Assembly: GCA_018398585.1 (NCBI GenBank)
Contig: JAGTTD010000009.1
Span: 16,807,193 to 16,871,192, forward strand
Direction of reading: 5' to 3'
DNA: 64,000 nt
Origin: Simmondsia chinensis
Lineage: Eukaryota; Streptophyta; Magnoliopsida; Caryophyllales; Simmondsiaceae
The number at the start of each line of letters is the position of its first letter. The stretch's first letter is position 1. The notes beneath the pieces are model-generated. The model did no database searches and was not told the DNA's origin. It saw nothing but the letters and a program-made list of their open reading frames with translations. Below are positions 1 through 11,210 of this stretch, piece by piece. The translations under genes were made by a program, and so were the position numbers.

Positions 1-2090
1 CGCTTGCTATATTTTAAATCAAGCTTTAATAAGACCAATTTTAAAGAGAACACCATATAAACTTTATAAAGGTAGAAAGCCAAACATTTCATATTTTAAA
101 CCTTTTGGGTGCAAATGCTTCATTCACAACAATTGCGAAACAAATCTTGGAAATTTTGATTCACAAGTTGATAAAAGTATTTGCATTGGACACTCTTTAA
201 CAAGCAAAGAATATAGAGTCTATAATAAAAAGACAAAGGTTGTAGAAGAGTCTATACATGTAGTTTTTGATGAAACTAATGTCTTGTCTTTTAGAACTCC
301 TTGTGATGACGATAATATAGCTATCAAACCAATAAACATCAAACACTCATCCAATGAGCGAGAAAAGGTTATATCTAATGCTCAAATGAATGAATCAAGA
401 GGATATAACCAAAATGTAGAATCCAAAGAGGAAAACTTACCACGAGATTGGAAATACCTGAAGGATCACCCAACAAGTCAAATCATTGGTGATCCCTCTC
501 AAGGTGTGAGAACTAGGCATGCATTAATGGAATATTGTCATTTAGCCGCATTCATCTCTCTTGAAGAACCCAAGAACTAAAAGAGGCTCTTAATGACGCA
601 AATTGGATAATGGCAATGGAGGAAGAGCTCAACCAATTCAAGAGAAGTGATGTATGGGAACTTGTAGATAGACCCTAAGATCATCAAGTCATAGGTACCA
701 AGTGGGTCTACCGCAACAAGAAGGATGAGGAAGGTAACGTGGTAAGAAATAAGGCAAGGTCGGTAGCTAAAGGCTATAACTAAGAAGAAGGTATAGACTT
801 TGAGGAGACCTTTGCTCCCGTTGCTAGGCTAAAAGCTATTAGACTCTTATGTGCATTTGCTTCATTTAAAGATTTCAAACTTTTTCAAATGGATGTTAAA
901 ATTGCATTTTTAAATGGTCTTATTGAAGACGAGGTTTATATTGAACAACCACCCGGATTTGAGGATGACAAATTTCCAAATCATGTTTTCAAACTCAAAA
1001 GGCATTCTATGGATTGAAACAAGCTCCAACTTGGGATGAGAGATTGAGTTCCTTTTTAATGCAAAATGGATTTTCAAGAGGAAAAGTTGACACCACACTT
1101 TTTATCAAACACTCTAAACATGATATTCTTGTCGTACAAATTTATGTTGATGGTATAGTGTTTGGTGCTACTAATCCATCTCTTTGTGAAAAATTTGCAA
1201 ATCTTATGAGTAGGGAATTCGAAATGAGTATGATAGAAGAACTCAACTACTTCCTTGGATTACAAATCAAGCAGGGCAAGGAAGGAATTTTCATCAACCA
1301 AGCCAAGTACATAAAGGAAATGCTCAAGAAATTTGGCAGGAAAAATTCTAAGGCAATAGCAACACCAATGAGCTCAACTCTTAAGTTAGATATGGATGAA
1401 AAAGGTAAAAAGGTGGACCAAAAGCTATATCGAGGTATGATTAGATCCCTTCTTTAACTTACTACTAGTAGACCTGATATATTGTTCAGTGTATGTTTAT
1501 GTGCTAGATTTCAAGCATGTCCCAAGGAATCTCCTCTATGTGCCGTAAAAAGAATATTTCGATACCTAGTTGGTACTCCTACTTTAGGCATATTTTACCC
1601 TAAATGTGATTTCTTTGATTTAGTTGGATATAGTGATGCTGATTTTGCCGGATATAAAGTGAACCGAAAATCGACAAGTGGTACTTATCAATTCCTTGGT
1701 CACGCTTTGGTATCATGGTTTAGCAAAAAGCAAAATTTCGTTGCTTTGTCCACTGCTGAGGCCTAATATGTTGCATGTGGTAGTTGTTGTGCTCAAACGT
1801 TATGGTTAATGCACCAATTAAATGACTATGGCATTCATATTGACCATGCTCCCATAATGTGTGATAACACTAGTGCTATATGCCTAACTAAAATCCCGGC
1901 TCAACATTCAAGAACAAAGCATATTGAGGTTCGACATCATTTTATTCATGATCATGTACTCAAAGGAGATGTCATCATAAAACTTATTCCCACCAATGAC
2001 CAATTAGCGGACATTTTTACTAAACCTCTAGGTGAAGAAATCTTTTGCAACATTAGAAGTAAAATTGGCATGTGTAATCTATCATCTTGA
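1..2090 (+). pseudogene. Ty1/copia pol remnant: integrase C-end, RT, RNase H
   Basis: This is the 3' part of a copia polyprotein. Positions 1-300 read as the integrase C-terminal region (GRKPNISYFKPFGCKC, VEESIHVVFDE). Reverse transcriptase runs from about 590 to 1460 with KWVYRNKKDEEGN, FAPVARLKAIR and FQMDVKIAFLNG. Its catalytic box reads YVDG (1143-1154) instead of YVDD, so the enzyme would be dead. RNase H follows to the stop at 2090 with YSDADFAG, STAEA, CDNTSAI and ADIFTKPL. In-frame stops lie at 676, 781, 1455 and 1764, and a frameshift near 1010 splits the RT. The pattern around LNYFLGLQIKQ resembles the SIRE/Maximus lineage (inference). The 5' part is beyond the window edge and no LTR of this element is seen. 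Confidence 0.93.
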
Positions 2091-2744
2091 CCTTGATGGC
2101 ATACATGAGTCATTTGCATTTAATATTGAGTTTTAATACTCATCATGAAAGAGATCTAATGGACCAAGTATTATTATCCAATTCATGGATATAGGAACTT
2201 GGACCAACTTTTAAAAATATAAAAAAAGAAAAACACAAACACAGAGAAACATAGCGCAGTTCTGCCTTCTGTGTGTCATCACACAAAAAAAAAGAACCTT
2301 TTTTTTTCTTTCACATCCCAATTTTAACCCCTCTTCATTCATCTTCAACACACACACTCTCTCTCTCTCTCGCTCAAATCCTAACACTTTTCTTTCAAAT
2401 TTTCTCCAAAAACCATCATTTTTCTTCAAATTTCTTCCAAATTTTTACAAGAAATCAAGTTTCTAACTACATTTCAACATCAAAACCTTCAATTTTTATC
2501 AAAAAACTCATCTTTTCCACAAACCCTAACCCAAACCCGAAACCCACACAACTTTTGCTCATATTTGTTGGTTCTTCTTCCCTTTTCTTCATTTTCAAGT
2601 TAAAAACACTCTACTTTCACTAGCATTACATTTTCTTTCACAACCTCATTTCTTTTTAAAAAAACCCTAACTGACCTTCGATTTTTTTTTTCCCTTTGAT
2701 TTTTCCTCTTTTCTTCCAAATCTCATCAAATTTATTCATCAGTG
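2091..2744. other. Spacer between copia pol and downstream ORF
   Basis: No coding signal is seen. The stretch is strongly pyrimidine-rich on the plus strand, with a short CA/CT microsatellite at about 2349-2371 and T/C-rich leader-like sequence up to 2740. This resembles the long spacer that precedes the extra ORF in copia elements of the SIRE type. Short ORFs here are low-complexity products of the pyrimidine bias. Confidence 0.5.
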
Positions 2745-3235
2745 GGTCGTAAAACTATAGCCAAGAAGAGATCTGGACACACTGAAGGGGCTTCTTCTTC
2801 TTCTTGAGGACCTATCTCGGTAAATTTCTCTAACCCCTTTCTTGAAAAGGAGGTATTATTCGGTAGATTCGTTGACTGGACTTGGATTAGGACTTATAAC
2901 TTGGGAGAATTATTTTCTCTATTTGAAGGATTAGGTTAGACTGAAATTTTGTCTATAAAGGAATCGATATATCCGGAATTAGTAAGAGAATTTTATTTTA
3001 ACTTAAATATTTCTAAAACTATTCCTTTAGAACTATTCTCTGTTATTTCACGTCGAGAAATCAAACTTACTGCTACTTATATAAATGATTTGCTTGGTTT
3101 TAATTTTAATATAGAGGACGACTTTAATTTTCCCATAACCTCCACCAATTCTCGCTCCCCGAACCTATCCGACACTCCCTACTTAGACAAGTTTGGGGTG
3201 ATATACCAATTTCCAAACCAACAAGGCCTAACTCA
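2745..3235 (+). pseudogene. Extra ORF downstream of copia pol, plant-transposon-protein-like
   Basis: One frame stays readable from about 2745 (GRKTIAKKRSGHTEGASSSS) to 3235 with only two stops (about 2805 and 2937). The best part, 2949-3230, contains YPELVREFYFNLNI, a strand-turn block and TATYINDLLGFN. This pattern is like the domain annotated as 'putative plant transposon protein' (PF20167-like, from memory). It sits where SIRE-type copia elements carry a third, env-like ORF. The reading frame is cut at 3235 by the start of a gypsy fragment. Function is unknown; attachment to the upstream copia element is inferred from orientation and spacing. Confidence 0.55.
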
Positions 3236-4633
3236 AATGATCAACTTACAGTTGGTTTGGACTTCGAAGAGGATATTTTAGTGGTCAATGTAGTTGTTAG
3301 AAGGAAAGGGAAGGTTTACATTGGCATCTCTTCTAATTTAAGGAAGCAAATCATTTTGGCATTTCATAAATCAGCTATGGGAGGTCATTACGGCATTGAG
3401 GGTACCTATAAGAGACTCAGCAGTACTTCTATTGGCCCGGAATGAAGATAGAGGTGATATATTTGTTTCAGGTCTGCATGGCTTGTTAGCAAATGAAAAG
3501 TGATCACACTCAGAGCCCAGGGTTGCTTCAACAATTGCAAATTCCAGACAGAGCTTGGCAACATATAAGCATGGATTTCATAGAAGTTTTGCCTAAGTGT
3601 GAAGGGAAGGAGATCATTTGGGTGGTCGTACATCGATTCCCAAAATTTTCTCACTTGATTGGTCTTAGCCATCCAATTATAGCTGAAAGGTTGGCTAAAA
3701 TCTCCTTGGATAACATTTATAAACTTCATGGGCTGCCTCAGTCAATTATGTCAGATCGAGATAGGTTGTTCACTTGTAATTTCTGGCAAGAATTGTACTT
3801 GTTACTTGGATCCAAATTAGCCTTGAGCTCTTCTTAACACCAATAGTAGGATGGGCAAATTGAGAGAGGGAATCAATGTGTTGAGCAATATTTGAGAAAC
3901 ATGACTTTCCTTCATCCTAAGCACTAGCATTAGTGGTTAACCTTGGTAGAGTTCTAGTACAATACACATGCTCACTCTTCCTTATGAAAAACCCCATTCA
4001 AAGCTTTATATGGGTATGTTCCACCTTTTCCAATCCTTACTCAGAGGGCAACTACAATAGTGACAGTGGTGTCTGACTCAGTGGGTCAAAGGAAGCAACT
4101 GATGCAACAACTCAGGGATGACCTACAGGTGGCCTAATTAAGAATGAAGTTCTTTGCAAATAAGAAAAGGAGTGACAAAACCTTCAAGGTTGGAGACATG
4201 GTGCACTTGAAATTACAGCTATATCGATAATCATCAGTGGCTATACACAAAAATGTCAAGTTGTGTGCTAGATACTTTTGTCCAGAGAAAGTTCTTGAGA
4301 AATTGGGCAATGTAGCGTACAAATTGGAGTTACCACCAAAGGCCAGCATTCATCCTGTATTTCTTATTTCGTTGCTGAAGAAGCATATGGCTGAAGGCAG
4401 CATGAGCTCATCTTACCCTCTAGTAGCTTCTTTTGATGGTTTAATTTTGTAGGAACCCCTTGCAGTCTTAGAGACCCGTGTGGAACAACTCAACAACAAA
4501 CCAGTGGAGCAAGTTATGATTCAATGGGCCTATCTTAGAGTCGAAGATGCAACCTGGGAGGACAAAAACATCATTAGAAGCCAGTTACCTTCTTCCAATT
4601 CTTGAGGCAGGAATGGTTTTAAGGGAGGGATAT
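3236..4633 (+). pseudogene. Ty3/gypsy integrase and C-terminal tail, 5'-truncated element A-prime
   Basis: This is the 3' end of a gypsy polyprotein. The zinc-binding region begins at about 3290 (GKVYIGISSNLRKQ, GGHYGIEGTYKRL). The catalytic core follows with ISMDFIEVLPK (first Asp), PQSIMSDRDRLF (second Asp) and DGQIERGNQ (Glu). The C-terminal part (4240-4400) has KNVKLCARYFCPEKVLEKLG and IHPVFLISLLKKH. A chromodomain-like tail near 4500-4590 reads VMIQWAYLRVEDATWED. Stops and frameshifts occur throughout, for example after the core at about 3835. Everything upstream of integrase is missing, and the left edge abuts the copia-derived ORF, so this is a truncated copy. Confidence 0.88.
4597..4616 (+). 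promoter_or_regulatory. Degenerate pre-PPT stem-loop, element A-prime
   Basis: An imperfect inverted repeat, AATTCTTG then AGG then CAGGAATGG, lies 17 nt before the LTR. It occupies the same place as the perfect stem-loops of elements G, K, J, B and E. The polypurine tract AAGGGAGGGA follows at 4621-4630. Confidence 0.5.
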
Positions 4634-4974
4634 TGTCATGAGTGTAGTTGTTTATGGATCAATTTTATTATAGTTAATAATTCCATGCTAAATTTCTCGG
4701 TTGTAAGCTGGTATTTGCTGTTGGCTCCAAATTGTAGTGTAAATTATTATAAGTCGGTTAGTTAATTGTGTCTTGATGCATTGCATTCTTTAGCCGCCTT
4801 TGGCTAGTTTTAGTGGTAGAAGTAATTGTTTGATTCCTTTGTAAGATTCATTCAAGGAAAATATCAATCTACTTCTCTTTTGGATTCTCTTTTATTATCT
4901 CTCAATCCCTCTATTCTGTATGAATCTCTTTCTCTCTCCTAGGTTCTGATTCAAGTTCTGCTTAAATCATAACA
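4634..4974 (+). repeat. 3' LTR of gypsy element A-prime (341 bp)
   Basis: The LTR begins TGTCATGAG directly after the purine tract AAGGGAGGGATAT and ends AAATCATAACA. An imperfect palindrome sits at its end: TGATTCAAG (4947-4955) pairs with CTTAAATCA (4961-4969). The matching 5' LTR is absent. PMD-gene sequence begins immediately after it. Confidence 0.8.
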
Positions 4975-5950
4975 TTGTGCTTCTGCTTGTTTTGGTTAAA
5001 CAAGTTTTTTTTTTCACAAACTCTTGTAACTTACTCCTTAAGTTCCTCAGCACCATGGCCATTATCCTAGCTTTTAGTAATGGCCCTTCATCCTTGGGAC
5101 CATTGTTTTTTGGCCCAGGTATATCGTTTCCTTGGAGACATCATAGCCAAAAACTATGGTATCCATGTAGGTGGTCCTTTGTGGCTAGTCCAACTTTGGC
5201 TCAAACCTATTTCTCGTAGTTGTGCCCAAGAGGCCCTTACTCTCCCATAGGTGAGGGGGGTTTCTTGCGTGGTGAGTAGTTTGCTCGCTGTGAGGTCCAA
5301 CTACCCCAAGAATGGTCATTTGACCAATGCCTATGGAGATAGATGTTCCCTCTGGAGGGGCAAGGGACTCAATGGACTCCTATCAAGAGAAGAAATATTG
5401 GTCCTAGATGGTTTACGAAACTGGACCAATACAATGATGTCTCAGTGGACATCAGCTCCCAAATCAAACTAGAAATCGTATGCTACCTCGATTTGTTGTT
5501 TTATCACTAGACTCACCTTGATGTAGGGACATATAGGCTTGGGTTCTTCGTAAGGCAATTTTGTATGGACCTAGATGTTCCTTTTGAAAGCTTGAGGACC
5601 AAGAACCTCTGGTGGGCCAAGAAGACTTCTCTTCAACCTATCCAGCTTCCAAAGCCTCATGATTTAAGCTAGGAAGTCAGATCCCTTTATGGGTATCTTG
5701 TGTCTTGTAGGTACATTTCATGTGCCACGCTAAAATTTTTAGTTTGGTACCAAGCCAATTTGTCCTCTTTGGAGGCCAGAGGTGCCAAGCAATATTTCAT
5801 GCCCTTGTCTGAGCTTGCAAGTCCCATCTTAGGAAGAAGCCTTCCAATCATTATCAAGCCAACCTGTAGAAGGAAAAATCATGTATGAAACCACTTTTTA
5901 AGCATACTTCAGTCTTTTTTGTGGTTTGAACATAAACTGATCACTATTCC
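4975..5950 (+). pseudogene. PMD-like accessory ORF of Tat-1 (antisense gene), middle part
   Basis: Across shifting frames this region reads STMAIILAFSN, SLGPLFFGP, GDIIAKNYGIHVGGPLWLVQ and RGVSCVVSSL. It aligns by eye with 57150-57440 (NMAFGSSPLALGPLFLAQ, RDIIVTNYAINIGGHLWLVQ). The pattern is that of the plant mobile domain (PMD; aminotransferase-like or MAIN-like proteins). Later pieces are FESLRTKNLWWAKKTSL (about 5580) and GRSLPIIIKPTCRRKNHV (about 5840). Several frameshifts and stops make it a pseudogene. It lies on the strand opposite Tat-1 gag-pol and points toward pol, as an antisense accessory gene would. The N-terminal part is missing because element A-prime abuts it. The right edge is uncertain (5880-6000). 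Confidence 0.6.
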
Positions 5951-7132
5951 TTTCTTATTACACCGGAAGGTAGAAGGCTCTCTATCAGTGAGTGTGGATA
6001 CTCTTAAGGTGAAGGGAAACTTCCTTGGTTCTTCCTCCGCACGAACTACACAGCCTAGCATTAGGAGTGGCAGCCTTGATGATAAGAAGCCTTAGCATTT
6101 ATGTTATAAATGCAATCAGAAGTACTTCTTTGGTCACAAGTGTGATCCAAAGTATTTGATGACAGTCATTGGGGAGGAGAATGTGGATGAAGAGCCAGAT
6201 GATGAGGTTCTTCAGGAGCCACACTCAATGGAAGAAGGTATTGACGCGGATAATGACAATTCTGTGGAGATCTCAATGAAGGCTCTAACCGGTACTGTTC
6301 ACACAACACCATTAGATTCAAGGTTGTTGCAGGTCAGCAACCATTACTGATACTCATTGACAACGGGAGTACACTCAGCTTTATTGATCCTAAGGTGGTG
6401 CGAGCTGTGGGGCCAGAAAATCATCAAAACTAACCCTCTGGCAGTTACGGTAGCTGATGGAAATTCACTCCTCACACACACTAAATGTAAGAACTTCAAC
6501 TGGAAGATGCAAGGACATAAGTTTGTTTATGACTTTTGACTCTTAAGGTTGGGAGGCTGCGATATGGTGTTAAGGGTGGATTGGATGAAGTCATACAGTC
6601 CAATACTCTTTGATTTTTTGCAGTTGGCAGTAACCTTTGAGAAGGATGGACACCAGGTGAAGTTGCAGGGCATAGTCGAGTAAGGCCAGCTTCAATTTAT
6701 AAAGGGCAAGTAGTTACAGAAGGTTCTCAAGAAGAGTGATTATCATTGGGTAGGACAACTCTACCTAATTACTCCTGCTGAAGAATCGGATCATGCTGCT
6801 GCCAAGGTTCCTTTGGATGCTTTGTTGGACCAATTCCGGTATTTGTTTGAGCAGCCAGAGGAATTGCCTCCAAGAAGGGCACTTGATCACTCTATTCCTC
6901 TCAAAGAGGGGTCTAATCCAGTTAATCTACGCCCTTACAAATACCCCCATTCTCAGAAAGATGAGATCGACCGGCAAGTTGATGAACTGCTAAGAACTAA
7001 GTTCGTAAGGCTTAGCCACAGCCCCTTTGCATCTCCGGTGATTTTGGTGAAGAAGAAAGATGGAACATCAAGAAGTGTGTTGATTATAGGAAATTGAACT
7101 CCCTTACAGTCAAAGACAAGTTTCCAATCACG
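5951..7132 (+). pseudogene. Ty3/gypsy gag zinc knuckle, protease and RT start (fragment A0)
   Basis: The fragment starts in gag. A zinc knuckle reads CYKCNQKYFFGHKC (about 6098-6140), the C-x2-C-x7-H-x-C form seen in all related elements here. The acidic linker MTVIGEENVDEEPDDE follows. A protease begins near 6340 with LLILIDNGSTLSFIDP, where DNGST stands in for DSGST. It continues with GGCDMVL and WMKSYSPILFDF. The start of reverse transcriptase follows at 6810-7100 ([34 protein letters not shown]). It breaks off at about 7132, where another copy of the protease region starts again. Stops at about 6348 and 6537 and a frameshift near 7070 disable it. Confidence 0.85.
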
Positions 7133-7653
7133 GTAGCGGGACTCATAGCACAATCCGAATCAAAGGGAAGGCTGGAAAAAGGTCTATCATAATCCTCATT
7201 GATAGTGGCAGCACCGATAGCTTTGTTGATCCTAAAGTGGTCAAGAAAGTCGGTCATGAAGCGATAAAAACTTATCCCCTTGCTGTTACTATGGGTGTTG
7301 GGAAATCTGTGATGACTCAAAACAAGTGCCAAGGGTTCTATTGGTATATGCAGGACCGCAAATTCAGTTACGATTTTAGAATCCTTCCTTTGGGAGGGTG
7401 TGATATGGTGCTTGGGGTCGATTGGATGAGATCTTACAGCCTAGTATTGTTTGATTTTGCTAATCTCACGGTTTCCTTTGAAGCACAAGGCTCTAAGGTT
7501 ACATTGCAAGGAATGGCAGAGCGAGCTCATTTGCAAGTAATGAAAGGAAGTAAGTTAAAGAAGGGAATTAAGAAGTGTGCATTTCAATGGGTAGGACAGC
7601 TGTTTGCTATAGCTCCTACTGAAATGGTGAGCATTACCGAGCTAGAAGTGTAG
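7133..7653 (+). pseudogene. Ty3/gypsy aspartic protease, element A
   Basis: A retroviral-type aspartic protease that would release Gag and Pol products. The readable frame gives GRLEKGLSIILIDSGSTD (active-site DSGST), SFVDPKVVKKVGHEA, RILPLGGCDMVLGVDWMRSY and the spacer before RT. The upstream gag is absent; sequence jumps here from fragment A0, which already contains its own protease. The open part is 7237-7653 and ends in a stop just before RT. Confidence 0.87.
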
Positions 7654-7656
7654 GCA

Positions 7657-8751
7657 GTGATCAATGAGTTTGAGGATTTGCTCGAGGTGCCCAAGTCCTT
7701 ACCTCCCAAGAGGAGTTTAGATCATGTTATCCCCCCCAAAAGTGATGTAGAACCTATGAGGCTTAGACCATACAAATATTCACATGCTCAGAGGTCGGAA
7801 ATTGAGAAGCAAGTGGATGATTTACCCAAGACCAACTTTTGATTTGCCTCTCCGGTTATTCTTGTCAAAAAGAAGATGGCACGACTCGAATGTGTGTTGA
7901 TTATAGGCAGCTTAATTCTATGATAGTAAAGGACAAGTTTCCTATACCAGTTATAGATGATTTGCTTGATGAGTTGTGTGGAGCTCAAGTCTTTTCCAAG
8001 TTGGATCTACGGCAAAGCTATCATCAAATTAGAGTGGTGGAGCAAGATGTGTACAAGACAGCATTCCGGACACACCATGGACACTTTGAGTTTGTAGTCA
8101 TGCCCTTTGGCTTGACAAATACCCCGGCTACATTCCAAGCTCTCATGAACAATGACTTCAAGGAATTTCTTGGGAAACTTGTGTTAGTCTTCTTTGATGG
8201 CATCCTGGTTTATAGTGCATCCTTTGAGGAGCATTTGCGGCATTTGAGGGAAGTGTTCTTGGTCATGCCTGAGCACAAGTTGTATGCTATGTTGGCCAAA
8301 TGTTCTTTTGCTCAAACTCATTTGGAATACCTTGGCCATGTGATTTCTTGTGAAGGGGTTTCCACTGATCCCTCAAAATTCCAAGCCATGAGGGAATGGC
8401 CTGTTCCGGTAACTTTGAAGCAATTGAGGGGATTTTTGGGATTAACAGGGTATTACCGCAAGTTTGTAGCAGGGTATGGAGCTATGGCAAAACCACTCAC
8501 ATACTTGTTGAAGAAAGATGCTTTCATTTGGTCGGATGAAGCCCAGATTGCTTTGGAAGCTCTTAAGGCAGCTATGTGCAGAGCACCTGTTTTGGCCATG
8601 CCCGATTTTACTTGAAGCTTTGTATTGGAGACTGATGCTTGTGGAAGTGGTGTTGGGGCAGTGTTGTCTCAAGAAGGAAGGCCTAGCTTATCTCAGCCAG
8701 GCATTGAGTGTAAAACACTAAGCACTCTCCACATATGAGAAGGAGTATCTC
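7657..8751 (+). pseudogene. Ty3/gypsy reverse transcriptase and RNase H start, element A
   Basis: RT copies genomic RNA into cDNA. Motifs in order are [73 protein letters not shown] and the catalytic box FFDGILVYS (FFDG at 8190-8201). The second Asp of FFDD is Gly, which should abolish polymerisation. Next come [13 protein letters not shown] and [18 protein letters not shown]. RNase H starts near 8600 with FVLETDACGSGVGAVLSQ. Breaks: a stop and frameshift near 7842-7870, a stop at 8614 and another at 8719. Confidence 0.92.
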
Positions 8752-10236
8752 GTGATTCTGCTGGCTGTGGAAAAATGGAGGCATTACTTGGATGGGCATC
8801 ATTTTATCATCAAGCCTGATGATCAAAGTCTTAAGCATCTTCTGGACCAGAAAATTGACACAAGAATACAAAGAAAAGGGCTGATGAAGCTGTTGGGGCG
8901 TGATTATGACATTGAGTATAAGAAAGGTAAGGACAATATTGCAGCCGATGCACTGTCGCGCAGGTTTGAAGACTATGAGCAGGGCTCTCTTGGGGCCATT
9001 TCAGTGATCTCTCCTACTTGGATGGAAGAAGTACATCAGTCCTATAAAAATGATCCTTTTGCTCAAGAATGCATAGCAGCTTACAGTGTGGGCAAGGCGA
9101 GTAGTTTGGCTGCTAGTGCAGATGTTTCTGTGTCCCGGGGAATTATCAAAATTCAGGGAAAACTGTATATTAGAGTTTCTACTGATCTTAGGCATCAAAT
9201 CATCAGTGCTTCTCATGATTCTTCATGGGGAGGTCACTCAGGTGTGGAAGGAACGTATCAGAGGCTGAAGGTTCATTTTAGTTGGCCAGGAATGAAGAGA
9301 GCAGTGACAGATTTTGTGCAAGGTTGTGAGATATGTCAACAAACTAATCTTGGAGATCATAGATATCAAGGACTTCCCCAACCCTTACCAGTTCCAGAGG
9401 GGATATGGCAGAACATAAGCATGGATTCCATTGAGGGATTGCCTAAATCCAAAGGGAAAGAGGTGATCTGGGTAGTAGTTGATCGGTTCACCAAATTTGG
9501 CCACTTCATTGCCTTAGCTAGACCTGTGACTGCTGAGAAATTGGCTCGTGTGTTCCTTGATAACATCTACAAGCTCCATGGATTGCCTCAGTCCATAGTC
9601 TCTGATAGGGACAAGCTCTTTACAAGTCGCTTCGGGAAGGCATTGTTTGGTCTCTTAGGAACGACTTTGGCCCTTAGCTCATCTTATCATCCTCAAACCG
9701 ATGGTCAATCTGAGAGGATCAATCAATGTATTGAGCAATACCTTAGAAGCATGGTGTTTAGCCATCCTAAGGTGTGGGGTAGGTGGCTTTCATTGGTGGA
9801 ATTTTGGTATAACACCCATTTCCATGCTTCTCTTGGCACAACACCCTTCAAGGCATTGTATGGGTATGATCCACCCACTCCATTGGTGTTGCAAGGAGTG
9901 GAGTCTCAGGTGGCTGAGGTCTCTAAGTTGGTGCAGCGGAGGAAGCATCTTATGCAGCTTTTGAAGAATAATCTTGTTCAAGCACAAGCTCGAATGAAGT
10001 GGTATGCAGATCGTAAGAGAGTTGACAGAAATTTTGAAGTGGGTGATACGGTATACCTGAAATTGCAGCCCTATAGGCAATCCACAGCAGCTGTAAGGAA
10101 GAATGTTAAGCTTTGCGCACAGTTCTTTGGACCTTACAAGGTTTTGGAGAAAGTTGGCAAGGTGGCATACAAGCTGGAGCTTCCTCCCAATTCATATATT
10201 CACCCTGTCTTTCATGTTTCACTTCTTAAAAAATAG
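8752..10236 (+). pseudogene. Ty3/gypsy RNase H C-half and integrase, element A (494-codon open frame)
   Basis: This is the longest open frame in the window. It begins in RNase H (LAVEKWRHYLDGHHFII, IAADALSRRF) and runs through the integrase zinc finger (SWGGHSGVEGTYQRL, CEICQQTN). The DDE core looks intact: SMDSIEGLPKSKGKE, LPQSIVSDRDKLF and TDGQSERINQCIEQYL. The C-terminal domain follows (VGDTVYLKLQPYRQS, VKLCAQFFGPYKVLEK, YIHPVFHVSLLKK). A stop at 10234 cuts off the tail, which continues to about 10400 with VRVRWCNLDESF. With RT dead, the element is not autonomous, but integrase residues are conserved. Confidence 0.94.
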
Positions 10237-10446
10237 ATTAAGCAAGGCCACAGTTCTTCACCAGACCCTCCGGAAGTTGGTTCCAATGGGTCTTTGCTCC
10301 TGCAGCCAGCGGCAGTAGAGGAAGCCAGACAGGAAAATGCAGATGGTACTAGTAGGCAGAAGGTTCGGGTGCGTTGGTGCAATCTGGATGAATCATTTTC
10401 TACATGCGAAGAGAAAATATTTTTGTTAAGTCAATTTCCTGTTTTT

Positions 10447-10483
10447 CATTCTTAAGGGCAACAATGTTTTAAGGGGAGGGGAT
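10447..10483 (+). promoter_or_regulatory. Degenerate pre-PPT stem-loop and polypurine tract, element A
   Basis: CATTCTT and AACAATG (10447-10466) form a stem with one mismatch around AAGGGC. The tract AAGGGGAGGGGA follows at 10471-10482 and directly precedes the LTR start TGTTATG at 10484. The spacing from stem to LTR is 17 nt. The tract primes plus-strand DNA synthesis in LTR elements. Confidence 0.65.
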
Positions 10484-10810
10484 TGTTATGTTCTATTTAA
10501 TTCGAGTTGTAATAAGCGTGTGAGCTTGTAGTGTTTGAATTAGTGTTTTGGCGCCAAGAGTCAATTATAGCGGTTAGTGGGCCGGTAGCTTTGGACGGCT
10601 GGTTTAGTGAGTCCTTGCTTGTTATTGCCTATAAGTATGATCATCAAATGTAATTCTAGGCAATCAATAAAAATATCAAACCAATCTCTTTGAGATTAAA
10701 CCTTCTTTCTCTCATCTAACTCTCTCTATTTTCTCATCTCCTTCACTTCTTTCTCATCCCATACTCTCTTTATCTTAGGTTAAGATCAAGATTTAATCTT
10801 GATCTTGTTC
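10484..10810 (+). repeat. 3' LTR of gypsy element A
   Basis: It starts TGTTATGTTC after the polypurine tract. A TATA-like box CCTATAAGTA is near 10628. Pyrimidine-rich sequence then leads to a perfect palindrome at the right end: AAGATCAAGATT, one T, AATCTTGATCTT (about 10783-10807). The usual terminal CA is not seen. PMD-gene coiled-coil sequence starts within a few bases, so the last bases of the LTR may be lost. Confidence 0.75.
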
Positions 10811-11210
10811 CTGAAGGTGAGACAAGATGTCCCAGCCGTTCTTTAGAGAAAACAACATTGCCGGGATGCCATTAGAAACATTAGGCGTTCAGCCTGCCTA
10901 AGTGGTGTGCAACTGCTATTTGAAGAGCTCAAAGCAGCAAGAAGGATCCAAGACCATCATGCTCAAGGGATTAAAATTTTGGAAGACGAGATCCATCATC
11001 TAGAAGAGATTAAGTCAACTTATAGAAGAATTGCTTTCGTTAAGAAAATAGCATACCATGCTTGGAGGACTCGAAGAGGCCATCATGGAGGCTGAGAGGG
11101 ACAACCAAGCCCTTCATGAAGAAGCCCTTTCACTTGACCGTGAACTGAATGACACAACCAACCAACTGTTTTCAATAGAGGAATCCCTAGTGTGGATTAA
11201 GACTTAACTC
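10811..11210 (+). pseudogene. C-terminal coiled coil of the Tat-1 antisense accessory ORF
   Basis: Readable segments are LLFEELKAARRIQDHHAQG and ILEDEIHHLEEIKSTYRR. After a frameshift near 11040 come EEAIMEAERDNQALHEEA, LDRELNDTTNQL and SIEESLVWIKT, then the stop at about 11205. Heptad-like Leu/Ile spacing and Glu/Lys/Arg richness indicate a coiled coil. The same ending (SIEESLVRIKT) occurs at about 48340-48380, where it follows PMD-gene linker sequence. It is therefore taken as the C-terminus of the PMD ORF, interrupted between 5950 and 10811 by gypsy insertions. Confidence 0.6.

Noticed and set aside
2211..2623. Overlapping ORFs on both strands in the copia spacer
   Set aside because: Low-complexity products of a long pyrimidine-rich stretch; no domain.
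8442..8871. Minus-strand ORFs over gypsy A
   Set aside because: They are shadows of the RT/RNase H reading frame on the plus strand.
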